The translations under genes were made by a program, and so were the position numbers. The notes under the pieces are model-generated. The model worked only from the letters and a program-made list of their open reading frames with translations. It was not told where the DNA came from and searched no databases. From REEB95 sp035632055 (lineage in GTDB: Bacteria; Pseudomonadota; Alphaproteobacteria; ATCC43930; CGMCC-115725), in NCBI GenBank assembly GCA_035632055.1, contig DASQHO010000014.1:1-34618 (forward strand): DNA of 34,618 nucleotides. The letters are read 5' to 3'. The first letter of the stretch is position 1. Each line of letters begins with the position of its first letter. Below, in pieces: positions 1-6,674 of the stretch.

Positions 1-37
1 GCGGGATCGGTCTGCGGAGGGGCGCGTGAGCGAGTTC

Positions 38-125
38 CTGTCCCTACGCCGGTACGATCCGGATCAGGTTCAAAGGGTTCCCGCGCCGTCCCGCGGTGTC
101 TCAGCCCCTGTCGGCGGGGCTCCCC
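38..125 (-). promoter_or_regulatory. TPP riboswitch (THI element)
   Basis: Read on the minus strand, the segment shows the conserved TPP aptamer blocks in order: a GGGG-rich 5' arm (about 125-116), GGGGCUGAGAC (about 109-99), ACCCUUUGAACCUGAUC near 78-62, and CCGGCGUAGGGA ending near 40. The aptamer binds thiamine pyrophosphate and normally represses thiamine synthesis or transport genes. It points left, so the controlled gene lies beyond the left edge; thiC or a thiamine transporter would be typical, but that is inference. It is distinct from the second TPP riboswitch near 5,500. Confidence 0.9.
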
Positions 126-251
126 TTGGAATCGGCCGTAGTATCCGGACGGTTCGGCGACCGCGTCAAGGAGCAAATCCCGGATGCTGGCGTGCGCATC
201 GGCGGACGCTATACTCCGCCGAGCCGCAGCATCGGCGAAGGACCCAGCGGA

Positions 252-593
252 TTGATCCGCATACGGCACATCATTGTCACGTTCGTCGTGCTGGCACTCG
301 CCGGCTGCAGCGCCTTTGCGCCGTTCGAAACCCAAACGCCCAACCCTGGGCCCGGCGGTCAGCGGCAGCAGACATCGCAGCAAATGGTAACGGCCGCTGG
401 CGCGAGTCCGGCTGATGCGCCGGTGTCGGTGTGCTATAGCCGGCTCGCCACTGGGCCTGATCAGGTCAAGGCAATCGCCGCCGAAGAATGCAACAAGGGC
501 GAAACGCCGCTGCTCGTGGACCAAGGCATCGACCTTGTTGCCTGCCCACTCCTGATCCCGGTCCGCGCGACGTTCAGCTGCGTCGCCCACTGA
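252..593 (+). CDS. Small secreted lipoprotein, unknown function
   Basis: The 113-residue product begins with a short basic stretch and a hydrophobic segment ending in the lipobox LALAGC, so it should be exported and lipidated at that cysteine. A TTG start at 252 is chosen because it puts the signal peptide at the N-terminus and has a GAAGGA ribosome-binding-like stretch just upstream; an open frame continues further upstream but runs into the riboswitch and is unlikely to be translated. The mature part has four further cysteines (VSVCYS, EECNKG, VACPLL, FSCVAH), which could form two disulfides in the periplasm. No family was recognised. Confidence 0.6.
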   Translation: MIRIRHIIVTFVVLALAGCSAFAPFETQTPNPGPGGQRQQTSQQMVTAAGASPADAPVSVCYSRLATGPDQVKAIAAEECNKGETPLLVDQGIDLVACPLLIPVRATFSCVAH

Positions 594-709
594 CGACGCC
601 CGCGGTCCATCATCTTTCTAACGCCGATGTGATGAATCGCACCAAGCAGTGCGGTGCTACGCTACGCGCGAGACCGCGCTGAATTGCTCCACCATTAAAG
701 GGGATAGCA

Positions 710-1174
710 ATGACGCAAGGGATCGTCGACCGCAGCCGTTTGATCTTTCCCGGCCTTGCCGGACTTTATGAGACGTTCTCGCCGGCATCGTATTCGTTCA
801 TGCGCTTTGCCGCAGGCGCGGTGCTGTTGCCGCACGGTATCCAGAAGCTGATGAATTTCAGCTGGAATACGCTAGCACCCTACATCGACAAGGTGATGGG
901 CGTGCCCTACCCGATGGGCTGGGCCTATGTGGCTGTGTTCGCCGAATCAGTGTGCGCGTTCTGCCTCATGGTCGGATTGTTCACGCGCCTGGCAGCGTTG
1001 ATTCTGCTGATCCACATGGGCGTGATCATCATCTGGTTCCAATGGCACTTCGGCTATTTCTGGACGAACAAGGGCATCGAATACGCGTTGCTATGGTGGC
1101 TGCTCTTCCTGGCGATCTTCTTCCGCGGCGGCGGGCGTTATTCGGTCGACCGCTGGCTCGGCAAAGAATTCTAG
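710..1174 (+). CDS. DoxX-family membrane protein
   Basis: This 154-residue protein has four predicted membrane segments and the DoxX family pattern: an early FMRFAAGAVLLPHGIQKL helix, a GWAYVAVFAESVCAFCLMVGLFTR hairpin region in which the Glu is conserved, and a C-terminal helix followed by YSVDRWL. DoxX/DoxD-like proteins are inner-membrane proteins often linked to quinone or thiosulfate redox chemistry, but the function of this member is not known. The ATG at 710 is preceded by AAAGGGG at suitable spacing. It appears monocistronic, with about 240 bp of non-coding sequence after it before the pilin gene. Confidence 0.8.
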   Translation: MTQGIVDRSRLIFPGLAGLYETFSPASYSFMRFAAGAVLLPHGIQKLMNFSWNTLAPYIDKVMGVPYPMGWAYVAVFAESVCAFCLMVGLFTRLAALILLIHMGVIIIWFQWHFGYFWTNKGIEYALLWWLLFLAIFFRGGGRYSVDRWLGKEF

Positions 1175-1237
1175 ACGCGCCGGGCGGAGGCACGGTCGGC
1201 ATCGGATGCGTCGGTTCGGCAGGGCCAGTAACCAACA

Positions 1238-1273
1238 AATCGTAAACAATTTTACCTAAATCAATCGTAAACA
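1238..1273. repeat. Pair of 11-bp direct repeats (AATCGTAAACA)
   Basis: AATCGTAAACA occurs at 1238-1248 and 1263-1273, start to start 25 bp, in the AT-richer spacer after the DoxX-like gene. The arrangement could be a regulator site upstream of the pilin gene, but it lies about 150 bp before that start codon. The function is unknown and chance is possible. Confidence 0.35.
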
Positions 1274-1348
1274 TCCCCGAAAGGCGCGGCAATCCTCGAA
1301 AAGCTTGGCCATGGCAGGCTATCGGCCCGTCCGCCAGTGGCGATCATT

Positions 1349-1364
1349 TTAAGCATGGCTTAAC
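1349..1364 (+). promoter_or_regulatory. CtrA-type box upstream of flp
   Basis: TTAAGCATGGCTTAAC matches the alphaproteobacterial CtrA consensus TTAA-N7-TTAAC exactly. It ends about 55 bp before the flp start codon, a position compatible with activation of a promoter. CtrA is the cell-cycle response regulator that controls pilus and flagellar genes in Caulobacter and relatives. A second exact TTAA-N7-TTAA box lies at the same distance before the next pilin-like gene. Confidence 0.65.
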
Positions 1365-1418
1365 GACGAACCGAGACAATGGCCGCGTCCCACTGGATCC
1401 ATCTGGAGAACCGAGACC

Positions 1419-1577
1419 ATGAAGACCCTGACCAAGCTGTTCCGCGACGACGCGGGCGCGACGGCCATCGAGTACGGCCTGATCGCCGCGCTGATCGCGG
1501 TCGTGATCGTCACCGCCGTCACCACCGTCGGCACGAACCTGAAAGCCACGTTCAGCACCGTTGCCAGCAGCCTTTAA
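1419..1577 (+). CDS. Flp/Fap-type type IVb pilin
   Basis: The 52-residue product is a typical Flp prepilin: a short basic leader (KTLTKLFRDDAG), the processing site G|ATAIEYG with the conserved Glu and Tyr, and a single hydrophobic helix (GLIAALIAVVIVTAV). Such pilins are cleaved by a TadV/CpaA-type prepilin peptidase and assembled by the Tad/Cpa secretion system into adhesive pili. The ATG at 1419 follows a GGAGAA site. No cpa/tad assembly genes are in the window, so this is an orphan pilin locus. A CtrA-type box sits upstream and a strong terminator downstream. The gene is shorter than many automated length cut-offs. Confidence 0.92.
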   Translation: MKTLTKLFRDDAGATAIEYGLIAALIAVVIVTAVTTVGTNLKATFSTVASSL

Positions 1578-1609
1578 ACGTAAACGCTGCCGTATAAGCT
1601 CTTATGTGG

Positions 1610-1640
1610 AAAACCCCTGGCCAATGGCCGGGGGTTTTTC
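1610..1640 (+). terminator. Rho-independent terminator after flp
   Basis: A strong stem made of AAAACCCCTGGCC and GGCCGGGGGTTTT, with an AAT loop and one bulge, is followed by TTTC. It lies 33 bp after the flp stop codon. Because of the A-run on the left arm it could work in both directions. Confidence 0.85.
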
Positions 1641-1682
1641 ATTTTGCACGCGCGCTTCAGATGGACGCTCGCGTATGCGGAT

Positions 1683-1697
1683 TTAAATCAGGCTTAA
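1683..1697 (+). promoter_or_regulatory. Second CtrA-type box
   Basis: TTAAATCAGGCTTAA fits TTAA-N7-TTAA exactly and ends 52 bp before the ATG of the following pilin-like gene, nearly the same spacing as the flp box. The two boxes also share the GGC just before the second half-site. Confidence 0.6.
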
Positions 1698-1749
1698 GGC
1701 GGCCGGTTCATAGTAAATGGATTGATCACTTCGCCGAACGAGCGCCGCC

Positions 1750-1884
1750 ATGATGTTTCTCGCCCGACTGCTTCGCGACGAATCCGGCAAAGCGTCCCTG
1801 TCTTATGCCGTGATGGCGATTATCGTGGCCGTCGTCGCCTTCGCCGCCGCCTGTTCGATCGACGCCAATCTGCGGCCGCACTAA
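1750..1884 (+). CDS. Degenerate Flp-like pilin, 44 residues
   Basis: The product MMFLARLLRDESGK... has the layout of a Flp prepilin: a short basic leader ending RDESG, then one hydrophobic helix (AVMAIIVAVVAFAAA). The would-be processing site G|KASLSYA keeps Gly and Tyr but has Ser where pilins have the conserved Glu, and the C-terminal tail is very short. It follows flp and has its own CtrA-type box, suggesting a duplicated pilin gene that is either a minor pseudopilin or decaying. It ends 12 bp before the convergent glutathione transferase-like gene. It is too short for most gene callers. Confidence 0.6.
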   Translation: MMFLARLLRDESGKASLSYAVMAIIVAVVAFAAACSIDANLRPH

Positions 1885-1896
1885 AGCAAAGCCGTC

Positions 1897-2604
1897 TTAC
1901 GCCCGCCGCACCGTTTCCGCCGACTGGCCGAACAGCACTTTGCGCGCTTCGGGGCTGGTGTTGGGAATCGCCTGGCTCCGGTAGGTCTCGCCTTTCGCGT
2001 AGGCGCGCTGAACCGCCGGCCGCGCCTTGATCGCGTCAAACCAGCGCTTCAGGTGCGGATAGTCCTCGAGCTTCTGACTCTGGCGTTCATAAGGCACGAC
2101 CCACGGATATGAGGCCATGTCGGCGATGGAATAGGCGCCGGCGAGAAATTCGCGGTCCTTGAGCTGCTTGTCCATCACCGCGTAGAGGCGGCTCGTCTCC
2201 TTGACGTAACGCTCGATCGCGTACGGCAGCTTCTCCGGCGCGTAGGCCGAGAAATGATGGTTCTGTCCGGCCATCGGTCCGAGGCCGCCGACCTGCCAGA
2301 ACAGCCATTGCAGCACATCGAACCGGCCGCGCAGATCCTTGGGCATGAACTTGCCGGTCTTCTCCGCCAGATAAACCAGGATCGCGCCGGATTCGAAAAT
2401 GCTGAGCGGCGCGCCCTTGTCCGCCGGTTCGTCGTCGATGATCGCCGGCATGCGATTGTTCGGCGAGATCCGCAAAAACTCGGCCTTGAACTGATCGCCC
2501 TTCGAGATATTGACCGGCACGATCTTGTACGGCACACCAGCTTCTTCGAGAAAGATGGTGATCTTGTGTCCGTTGGGCGTCGGCCAGTAATGCAGTTCGA
2601 TCAC
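1897..2604 (-). CDS. Glutathione S-transferase-like protein (YfcG/YghU type)
   Basis: The 235-residue protein has an N-terminal thioredoxin fold (IELHYWPTPNGHKITIFLEE, then NNRMPAI with the cis-proline, then the glutathione-binding FESGAILVYLAEK) and an all-alpha C-terminal domain with the N-capping motif YSIADMASYPW. The pattern resembles the Nu-class/YfcG subfamily, which acts in the cytoplasm as a glutathione-dependent disulfide reductase or peroxidase. The start is GTG, preceded by GGAGAGG. It lies 70 bp after thiE on the same strand and may be partly read through from the thiamine operon, though nothing links it to thiamine. The exact substrate is unknown. Confidence 0.88.
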   Translation of the reverse strand: MIELHYWPTPNGHKITIFLEEAGVPYKIVPVNISKGDQFKAEFLRISPNNRMPAIIDDEPADKGAPLSIFESGAILVYLAEKTGKFMPKDLRGRFDVLQWLFWQVGGLGPMAGQNHHFSAYAPEKLPYAIERYVKETSRLYAVMDKQLKDREFLAGAYSIADMASYPWVVPYERQSQKLEDYPHLKRWFDAIKARPAVQRAYAKGETYRSQAIPNTSPEARKVLFGQSAETVRRA

Positions 2605-2674
2605 GTCGCCTCTCCTTCACGCAGCGTCAAAGCGGCGGCACTATGAGACGCACACGCCGCAGCCGACAAGGCTC

Positions 2675-3298
2675 CTAGGATAGACCCAGACCTGCAACGA
2701 GCGCAGACGTGGCGGCGCGCGGATCGGCCGCGGCCATCACCGCACCGATGACCGCAACGCCGGCGGCGCCGGCGGCAAGGCACGGACCGATGGAAGCCGC
2801 ATCGATGCCGCCCAACGCCAACACGGGCACCAGCGATTTGGCCGCCAGGTCGGCCAGCTCGTCAACGCCGAGCGCCGGCCCGTAACCCGGCTTGGACGCG
2901 GTTTCGAAGATCGGGCTTAAGGTGACGTAATCGGCACCTTCGGTTTCGGCGCGCACGATGTCGGCATAATCGTGTGCCGACAGGCCAATCAAAGCGGCGT
3001 CGCCCAGCGCCTGCCGCGCCGCAGCCGGCGAGCCGTCCGCCGGTAGATGCACGCCGGCGGCACCGGCGGCGCGCGCCGCGGCGACGTCCTCGTGCACCAT
3101 GATGCGTGCGCCATAACGCGTGCCCAACGCGACGAGGTTTCGAAGCAGCGCGACGCGCTCGTCGTGCGGCAGATCCTTTTCGCGGAGACTGAGCCAACGA
3201 CAACCGCCCGCGAAACAGGCGTCGGCGATTTCGAGCAGCGGCCGCCGCGCCGCCCGCCGGTCGGTGATGACCAACAACGGTGGGCGCGGCAGCTTCAC
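2675..3298 (-). CDS. thiE: Thiamine-phosphate synthase
   Basis: ThiE couples hydroxymethylpyrimidine pyrophosphate with the thiazole phosphate to give thiamine monophosphate. The 207-residue TIM barrel shows the family motifs: VITDRR near the N-terminus, LSLREKDLP (the EKD segment binds pyrophosphate), GVHLPAD, the metal- and substrate-binding LSPIFETASKPGYGPALG, and ALGGID followed by GVAVIGAVM at the C-terminus. The GTG start overlaps the thiG stop codon as GTGA, indicating translational coupling. It is the last thiamine gene of a riboswitch-controlled operon thiO-thiS-thiG-thiE. ThiE-like homologues such as TenI share the fold, but the gene order favours ThiE. Confidence 0.93.
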   Translation of the reverse strand: MKLPRPPLLVITDRRAARRPLLEIADACFAGGCRWLSLREKDLPHDERVALLRNLVALGTRYGARIMVHEDVAAARAAGAAGVHLPADGSPAAARQALGDAALIGLSAHDYADIVRAETEGADYVTLSPIFETASKPGYGPALGVDELADLAAKSLVPVLALGGIDAASIGPCLAAGAAGVAVIGAVMAAADPRAATSALVAGLGLS

Positions 3299-4089
3299 CC
3301 GCCGATGAGACCGAGCTGCGGGCTCGATGGCTCCGCCTGGGTGCGCTTCGGAATCCGGCCGGCAAGACGCGCGTCGCGGCCGGCGGCGACGGCGGCGCGC
3401 ATCGCCGCGGCCATGCGGCGCGGATCGCGCGCCTTGGCGACAGCGGTGTTGAGCAGCACGCCGTCGCAACCGAGCTCCATCGCCAGCGCCGCGTCCGAGG
3501 CGGTGCCGATGCCGGCGTCGAGGATCACCGGCACCGGACTGGTGGCGACGATACGCTCGATCGCATAGGGATTGACGATGCCGAGGCCGGTGCCGATCGG
3601 CGAGCCCAAGGGCATCACCACCGCCGCGCCGGCGTCGGCGAGCTTGCGGCAGGTCACCGGGTCTTCGTTGCAATACGGCAGCACGATGAAGCCGGCTTTC
3701 ACCAGCTCTTCAGTGGCGCGCAGCAATTGCTCGACATCGGGATACTGGGTTTCGCGGTCGCCGATCAGCTCGAGCTTGACCCAGTTGGTATCGAGCGCCT
3801 CGCGGCCGAGCTCGGCGGTCAGCACCGCGTCCTTCACCGTCATGCAGCCGGCGGTGTTGGGCAGCAGCGTGTAGCTCTCGTCGAGCAAATCGACCAGGCT
3901 TTCGGCATAGGCTTCGAGGCTGATGCGGCGGATGGCGACCGTGACCAGCGCCGGCTGCGCCGCCGCCAGCGCGTCGAGCAACACCTGCTGGTTGGGATAG
4001 CCGCCCGAGCCCATCAGCAGGCGCGAGGCGAAGCTCTTGCCGGCAATCGTCAGCAGGTCGGCGGGCTTGTTGGTGGTCGTCGTGTCCAT
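3295..4089 (-). CDS. thiG: Thiazole synthase
   Basis: ThiG forms the thiazole ring from 1-deoxyxylulose-5-phosphate, dehydroglycine and ThiS thiocarboxylate. The 264-residue barrel shows LTIAGKSFASRLLMGSGGY at the N-terminus, NTAGCMTVKDAVLTAELGRE, WVKLELIGD with the conserved Lys expected to form the imine with the sugar, MPLGSPIGTGLGI, and PVILDAGIGTASDAALAMELG. The ATG at 4089 is chosen because it follows the thiS stop after one base; the frame stays open further upstream but that would run inside thiS. It is coupled to thiE through a four-base overlap. The length is normal for the family. Confidence 0.95.
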   Translation of the reverse strand: MDTTTTNKPADLLTIAGKSFASRLLMGSGGYPNQQVLLDALAAAQPALVTVAIRRISLEAYAESLVDLLDESYTLLPNTAGCMTVKDAVLTAELGREALDTNWVKLELIGDRETQYPDVEQLLRATEELVKAGFIVLPYCNEDPVTCRKLADAGAAVVMPLGSPIGTGLGIVNPYAIERIVATSPVPVILDAGIGTASDAALAMELGCDGVLLNTAVAKARDPRRMAAAMRAAVAAGRDARLAGRIPKRTQAEPSSPQLGLIGG

Positions 4090-4090
4090 G

Positions 4091-4297
4091 TCAGCCGCCA
4101 CCGAACGGTTTGACGATTTCGACCGCATCGCCGGGCGCAAGCGCGACCTCGGTCCAGCGCCGCGCCGGCACCACGGCGCCGTTGACCGCGACGGCGACGC
4201 CGCGCGGTCTGTCAATGCCGCGTGCGTGCAGCAGATCGGCGACGGTGGCCACAGCGAGCCGCTCGTCGCGGCCATTGACGCGGATGGTCGCGCTCAT
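4091..4297 (-). CDS. thiS: ThiS sulfur-carrier protein
   Basis: The 68-residue product is a ubiquitin-fold sulfur carrier ending in GGG. ThiS is adenylated by ThiF and carries the thiocarboxylate used by ThiG; the C-terminal Gly-Gly is essential and is present. Typical features are the early VNG(R) turn and the A(V)NG(AVVPARRW) strand, followed by LAPGDAVEIVKPFGGG. The ATG overlaps the thiO stop codon as ATGA. It lies between thiO and thiG as in other alphaproteobacterial thiamine operons. No thiF is visible, so the activating enzyme must be elsewhere. Confidence 0.94.
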   Translation of the reverse strand: MSATIRVNGRDERLAVATVADLLHARGIDRPRGVAVAVNGAVVPARRWTEVALAPGDAVEIVKPFGGG

Positions 4298-5451
4298 GCG
4301 CGCACCCGCGGCGCGAAACGCGACGGCGTGAACGGCGCCATCGCCGCGTCGATCTCACCCGACGCCACATAGTGCGCGATCAAGTCCGCGGTCACCGGCG
4401 TGAGCAGGATGCCGTTGCGATAGTGGCCGGTGGCGTGCACCAGGCCGGCGACGCCGCTCGGCCCCAGCAACGGCGCGTCGTCGCGCGAGCCCGGCCGGAA
4501 GCCGACCCACATCTCGTCGATCGCCAGCTCCTCGGTGCCCGGTACGGCGCGCCATGCGCCTTCGAGCAACGCGAAAATGCCGCCGGCGGTGAGATCGCCG
4601 TTGAAGCCTTTTTCCTCGACCGTGCCGCCGACGATCAGCCGGCCGTCCTGCCGCGGCACGAGATAAGCGCGCGGCGCCCAGACGACGTGCCGCAACAGCG
4701 GCGAAGCCGGATCCATCTTGAGCGCCAGCATCTGGCCCTTGACCGGCCGCACCGGCGCACGCGCCTCCGGCGGTAATCCGCCGATTTCGCCCGACCAGGC
4801 GCCGGCCGCCAGCACGACGGTTGAGGCTTCGACGCGGCTGTCACCGACGGCCAGACCGGTGACGCGGCCGGCCGAGACTTCAATCGCGCTCACCGCCGCG
4901 TGCTCGTGCAGCGTGCCGCCGTCGGCGAGGAACGCACGCTTCAGCGCGCGCACCAGCATGCGGTTGTCGGCCTGATAGTCGCCGGGGCTGTAGACCGCGG
5001 CGGCGAGCGACGGATTGAGGCGCGGCTCGCGCTTCAGCGCCTCGCGCGGCGACAGCCATTCGAGGGCGATGCCATGCTCGCGTTGGAAATCATAGGTGAA
5101 GCGAAGTTGCGCCGCGTCGTCGCGCGTCAGCGCAATCATCAATGTGCCTTCGCGGCGCAGATCGACCGACAGGCCCGAGGCCTGCTCGAGCTCGGCGGCG
5201 AATTCGGGCCACAGCGCCAGGCTGCGCCGGTTGAGCGCGGCAAGATCGCGTTCGCCCGGCTCGGTCTCGACGCCGGCGGCGAGCATGCCGGCCGCCGCCC
5301 ATGACGCGCCGTGGCCAGCCTCGCCGCGCTCGTAAATCGCAACCGGCACGCCGCGCTGCGCCAGACGCCAGCCGATGGCGAGGCCGATGGCGCCGCCGCC
5401 GATTATGGCGACGGGGGCGGACGAGGAATTATGCGTGGTTTGGTCGCGGAT
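4294..5451 (-). CDS. thiO: Glycine oxidase ThiO, start codon unclear
   Basis: ThiO is an FAD-dependent oxidase that converts glycine to the imine used for thiazole formation. The frame carries the dinucleotide-binding motif IIGGGAIGLAIGW (5406 downward), then VAIYERGEAGHGASWAAAGML, and the C-terminal FAD-binding stretch ATGHYRNGILLTPVTADLIA. The first standard start in frame is GTG at 5349, but using it would delete the GxGxxG motif, so translation must begin earlier. Between the riboswitch and the motif there is no ATG, GTG or TTG in this frame. An ATC at 5451, six bases after AAGGGAG, is the best-placed candidate; a sequence error is the alternative. The gene overlaps thiS by four bases. 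Confidence 0.88.
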   Translation of the reverse strand: MRDQTTHNSSSAPVAIIGGGAIGLAIGWRLAQRGVPVAIYERGEAGHGASWAAAGMLAAGVETEPGERDLAALNRRSLALWPEFAAELEQASGLSVDLRREGTLMIALTRDDAAQLRFTYDFQREHGIALEWLSPREALKREPRLNPSLAAAVYSPGDYQADNRMLVRALKRAFLADGGTLHEHAAVSAIEVSAGRVTGLAVGDSRVEASTVVLAAGAWSGEIGGLPPEARAPVRPVKGQMLALKMDPASPLLRHVVWAPRAYLVPRQDGRLIVGGTVEEKGFNGDLTAGGIFALLEGAWRAVPGTEELAIDEMWVGFRPGSRDDAPLLGPSGVAGLVHATGHYRNGILLTPVTADLIAHYVASGEIDAAMAPFTPSRFAPRVRA

Positions 5452-5458
5452 CGCGGGC

Positions 5459-5531
5459 TCCCTTCGCTGGCATGACCCAGACAGGTTCCGTGGGTGTGAT
5501 CTCAGCCGGCAACGCTGCCGGCACCCCAGCC
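5459..5531 (-). promoter_or_regulatory. TPP riboswitch controlling thiOSGE
   Basis: On the minus strand the aptamer reads GGGGUGCC, a variable GC hairpin (GGCAGCGUUGCC), GGCUGAGAUCACACCC, GGAACCUGUCUGGGUC and AUGCCAGCGAAGGGA, matching the TPP riboswitch core. The AAGGGAG at its 3' edge is also the only plausible ribosome-binding site for thiO, so ligand binding probably hides it and blocks translation, as is common in Proteobacteria. Confidence 0.94.
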
Positions 5532-5574
5532 ACCGGGGAATCTGTGCCCGACGGACCCGACTGGCAAGGGGTTT

Positions 5575-6309
5575 TTAGATCGCACCCGCGATGAAGTTGA
5601 CCGCCAGCGCCAGAATCACGGCGTTGAAGAAGAACGCCAATACGCCGTGCCCCAGGGTCATCCGGCGTATGTGACGCGACGTCACCTGCACATCCGAAAC
5701 CTGGCAGGTCATGCCGACGACGAACGAGAAATAGAGAAAATCCCAAAAGTCGGGCGCCGGCTCGTCTGGAAAGACGAGGCCGCCGCGATCCTGCACGCCT
5801 TTCCGCAATGGATTGTCGCCGTAGTAGAGGTGCGCGTAGTGCAGCGCGAACATCGTGTGGGTCAGCGTCCACGACGCGAGCACCGCAAGGCCGGCAACGA
5901 CGATGCGCGGTCCGGTGGACAACTGGCCGGCGGCCTTGGCGCTAAGCATGAACCCCAACGCCACCAGGCTGACGGCAGCGGCAACGATCACGACGGAGAA
6001 AAGCACCGGCCGCAGCGGATCCTGGCGACGCGCGCGGGCACGCATGCGATCGGGCGTCGCGCGCGACAGGATCACGGCCCTGCTGACGAGGAAGACGGTC
6101 ACGCCGACGATCCAGCCGAGCGCCAGCGGATAGGGAAACGGCAGCACCGTCCGGAGCAGCCAGGTGACGAGCGCGCCGACGACCACCGCCAGCACAATCC
6201 GCTGGTTCGGCCCGATGACGTGCAGGTGCGGCGAGACTTCGGGTGACGAGCTTCGGGCCACGGGCGCCTCCGACGGTTCCGGTTTAGAGGGCCGGGACCG
6301 CCTGAGCAA
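5575..6309 (-). CDS. DUF1345 membrane protein
   Basis: The 244-residue protein has about five to six membrane helices and the DUF1345 signature: HTMFALHYAHLYY in the middle, then DFWDFLYFSFVVGMTCQVSDVQVTS and the closing RRMTLGHGVLAFFFNAVILALAVN. The function of the family is not known. The TTG at 6309 lacks a clear ribosome-binding site, so the true start may be slightly downstream, before the first helix at about residue 38. It starts 21 bp after the sulfite dehydrogenase cytochrome gene on the same strand and is probably cotranscribed. Its stop lies about 45 bp before the riboswitch aptamer of the thiamine operon. Confidence 0.85.
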   Translation of the reverse strand: MLRRSRPSKPEPSEAPVARSSSPEVSPHLHVIGPNQRIVLAVVVGALVTWLLRTVLPFPYPLALGWIVGVTVFLVSRAVILSRATPDRMRARARRQDPLRPVLFSVVIVAAAVSLVALGFMLSAKAAGQLSTGPRIVVAGLAVLASWTLTHTMFALHYAHLYYGDNPLRKGVQDRGGLVFPDEPAPDFWDFLYFSFVVGMTCQVSDVQVTSRHIRRMTLGHGVLAFFFNAVILALAVNFIAGAI

Positions 6310-6330
6310 GGCCGCGATTAGCCCGGCGGG

Positions 6331-6663
6331 CTATTTCGGCCCTTTCACCGCCGTCAGATAGTCGACGATGGCCGGGATGTCCTTCGGATCGACCGGCGCC
6401 TTGTAGACGTTCTTCATCTTGTTGACCTCGGCCTCCCACGCCGCTTTTGGCAGCGTCGGCTGGAACAAGATCATCTCGGGCGAGTGACAGCCCGTGCAGG
6501 TGTTGCGCACGACGGCCACGTTGGGCCCATCGGGCAGGACAACAGCGCTTTTCGGCAGCGTGACGTCGACCGATTTCAACGCCGCCGGCGCCTTGGCCTC
6601 GGCGGCCAGCGTGACGAGCGCCGCGGCCGAAACCAGGGCGAGCGCGAGGAATTTGCCTGTCAT
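6331..6663 (-). CDS. sorB: SorB-like cytochrome c subunit of sulfite dehydrogenase
   Basis: The 110-residue product has a signal peptide (FLALALVSAAALVTLAAEAKA) and one haem c attachment site, NTCTGCHS, with a downstream Met (SPEMILFQ, or KMKNVY) as possible sixth ligand. It should be a small periplasmic monohaem cytochrome. It starts 11 bp after the molybdopterin subunit gene with GGAGAC as ribosome-binding site, the arrangement of the SorAB sulfite dehydrogenase, in which SorB takes electrons from the molybdenum centre and passes them to the respiratory chain. Other small c-type cytochromes are possible by sequence alone; the neighbour decides the call. Confidence 0.85.
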   Translation of the reverse strand: MTGKFLALALVSAAALVTLAAEAKAPAALKSVDVTLPKSAVVLPDGPNVAVVRNTCTGCHSPEMILFQPTLPKAAWEAEVNKMKNVYKAPVDPKDIPAIVDYLTAVKGPK

Positions 6664-6674
6664 CGTCCGTCTCC

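Noticed and set aside
26..415. Open reading frame across the left riboswitch
   Set aside because: It runs through the TPP aptamer on the opposite strand and has no recognisable protein features; the lipoprotein frame explains the region better.
5429..5872. Open frame reading from the DUF1345 gene through the thiOSGE riboswitch (ends ...VMPAKGARDPRPNHA)
   Set aside because: It is a shadow of the DUF1345 gene on the same strand and translates the aptamer; it does not supply the missing thiO start because it is in another frame and stops at 5,429.
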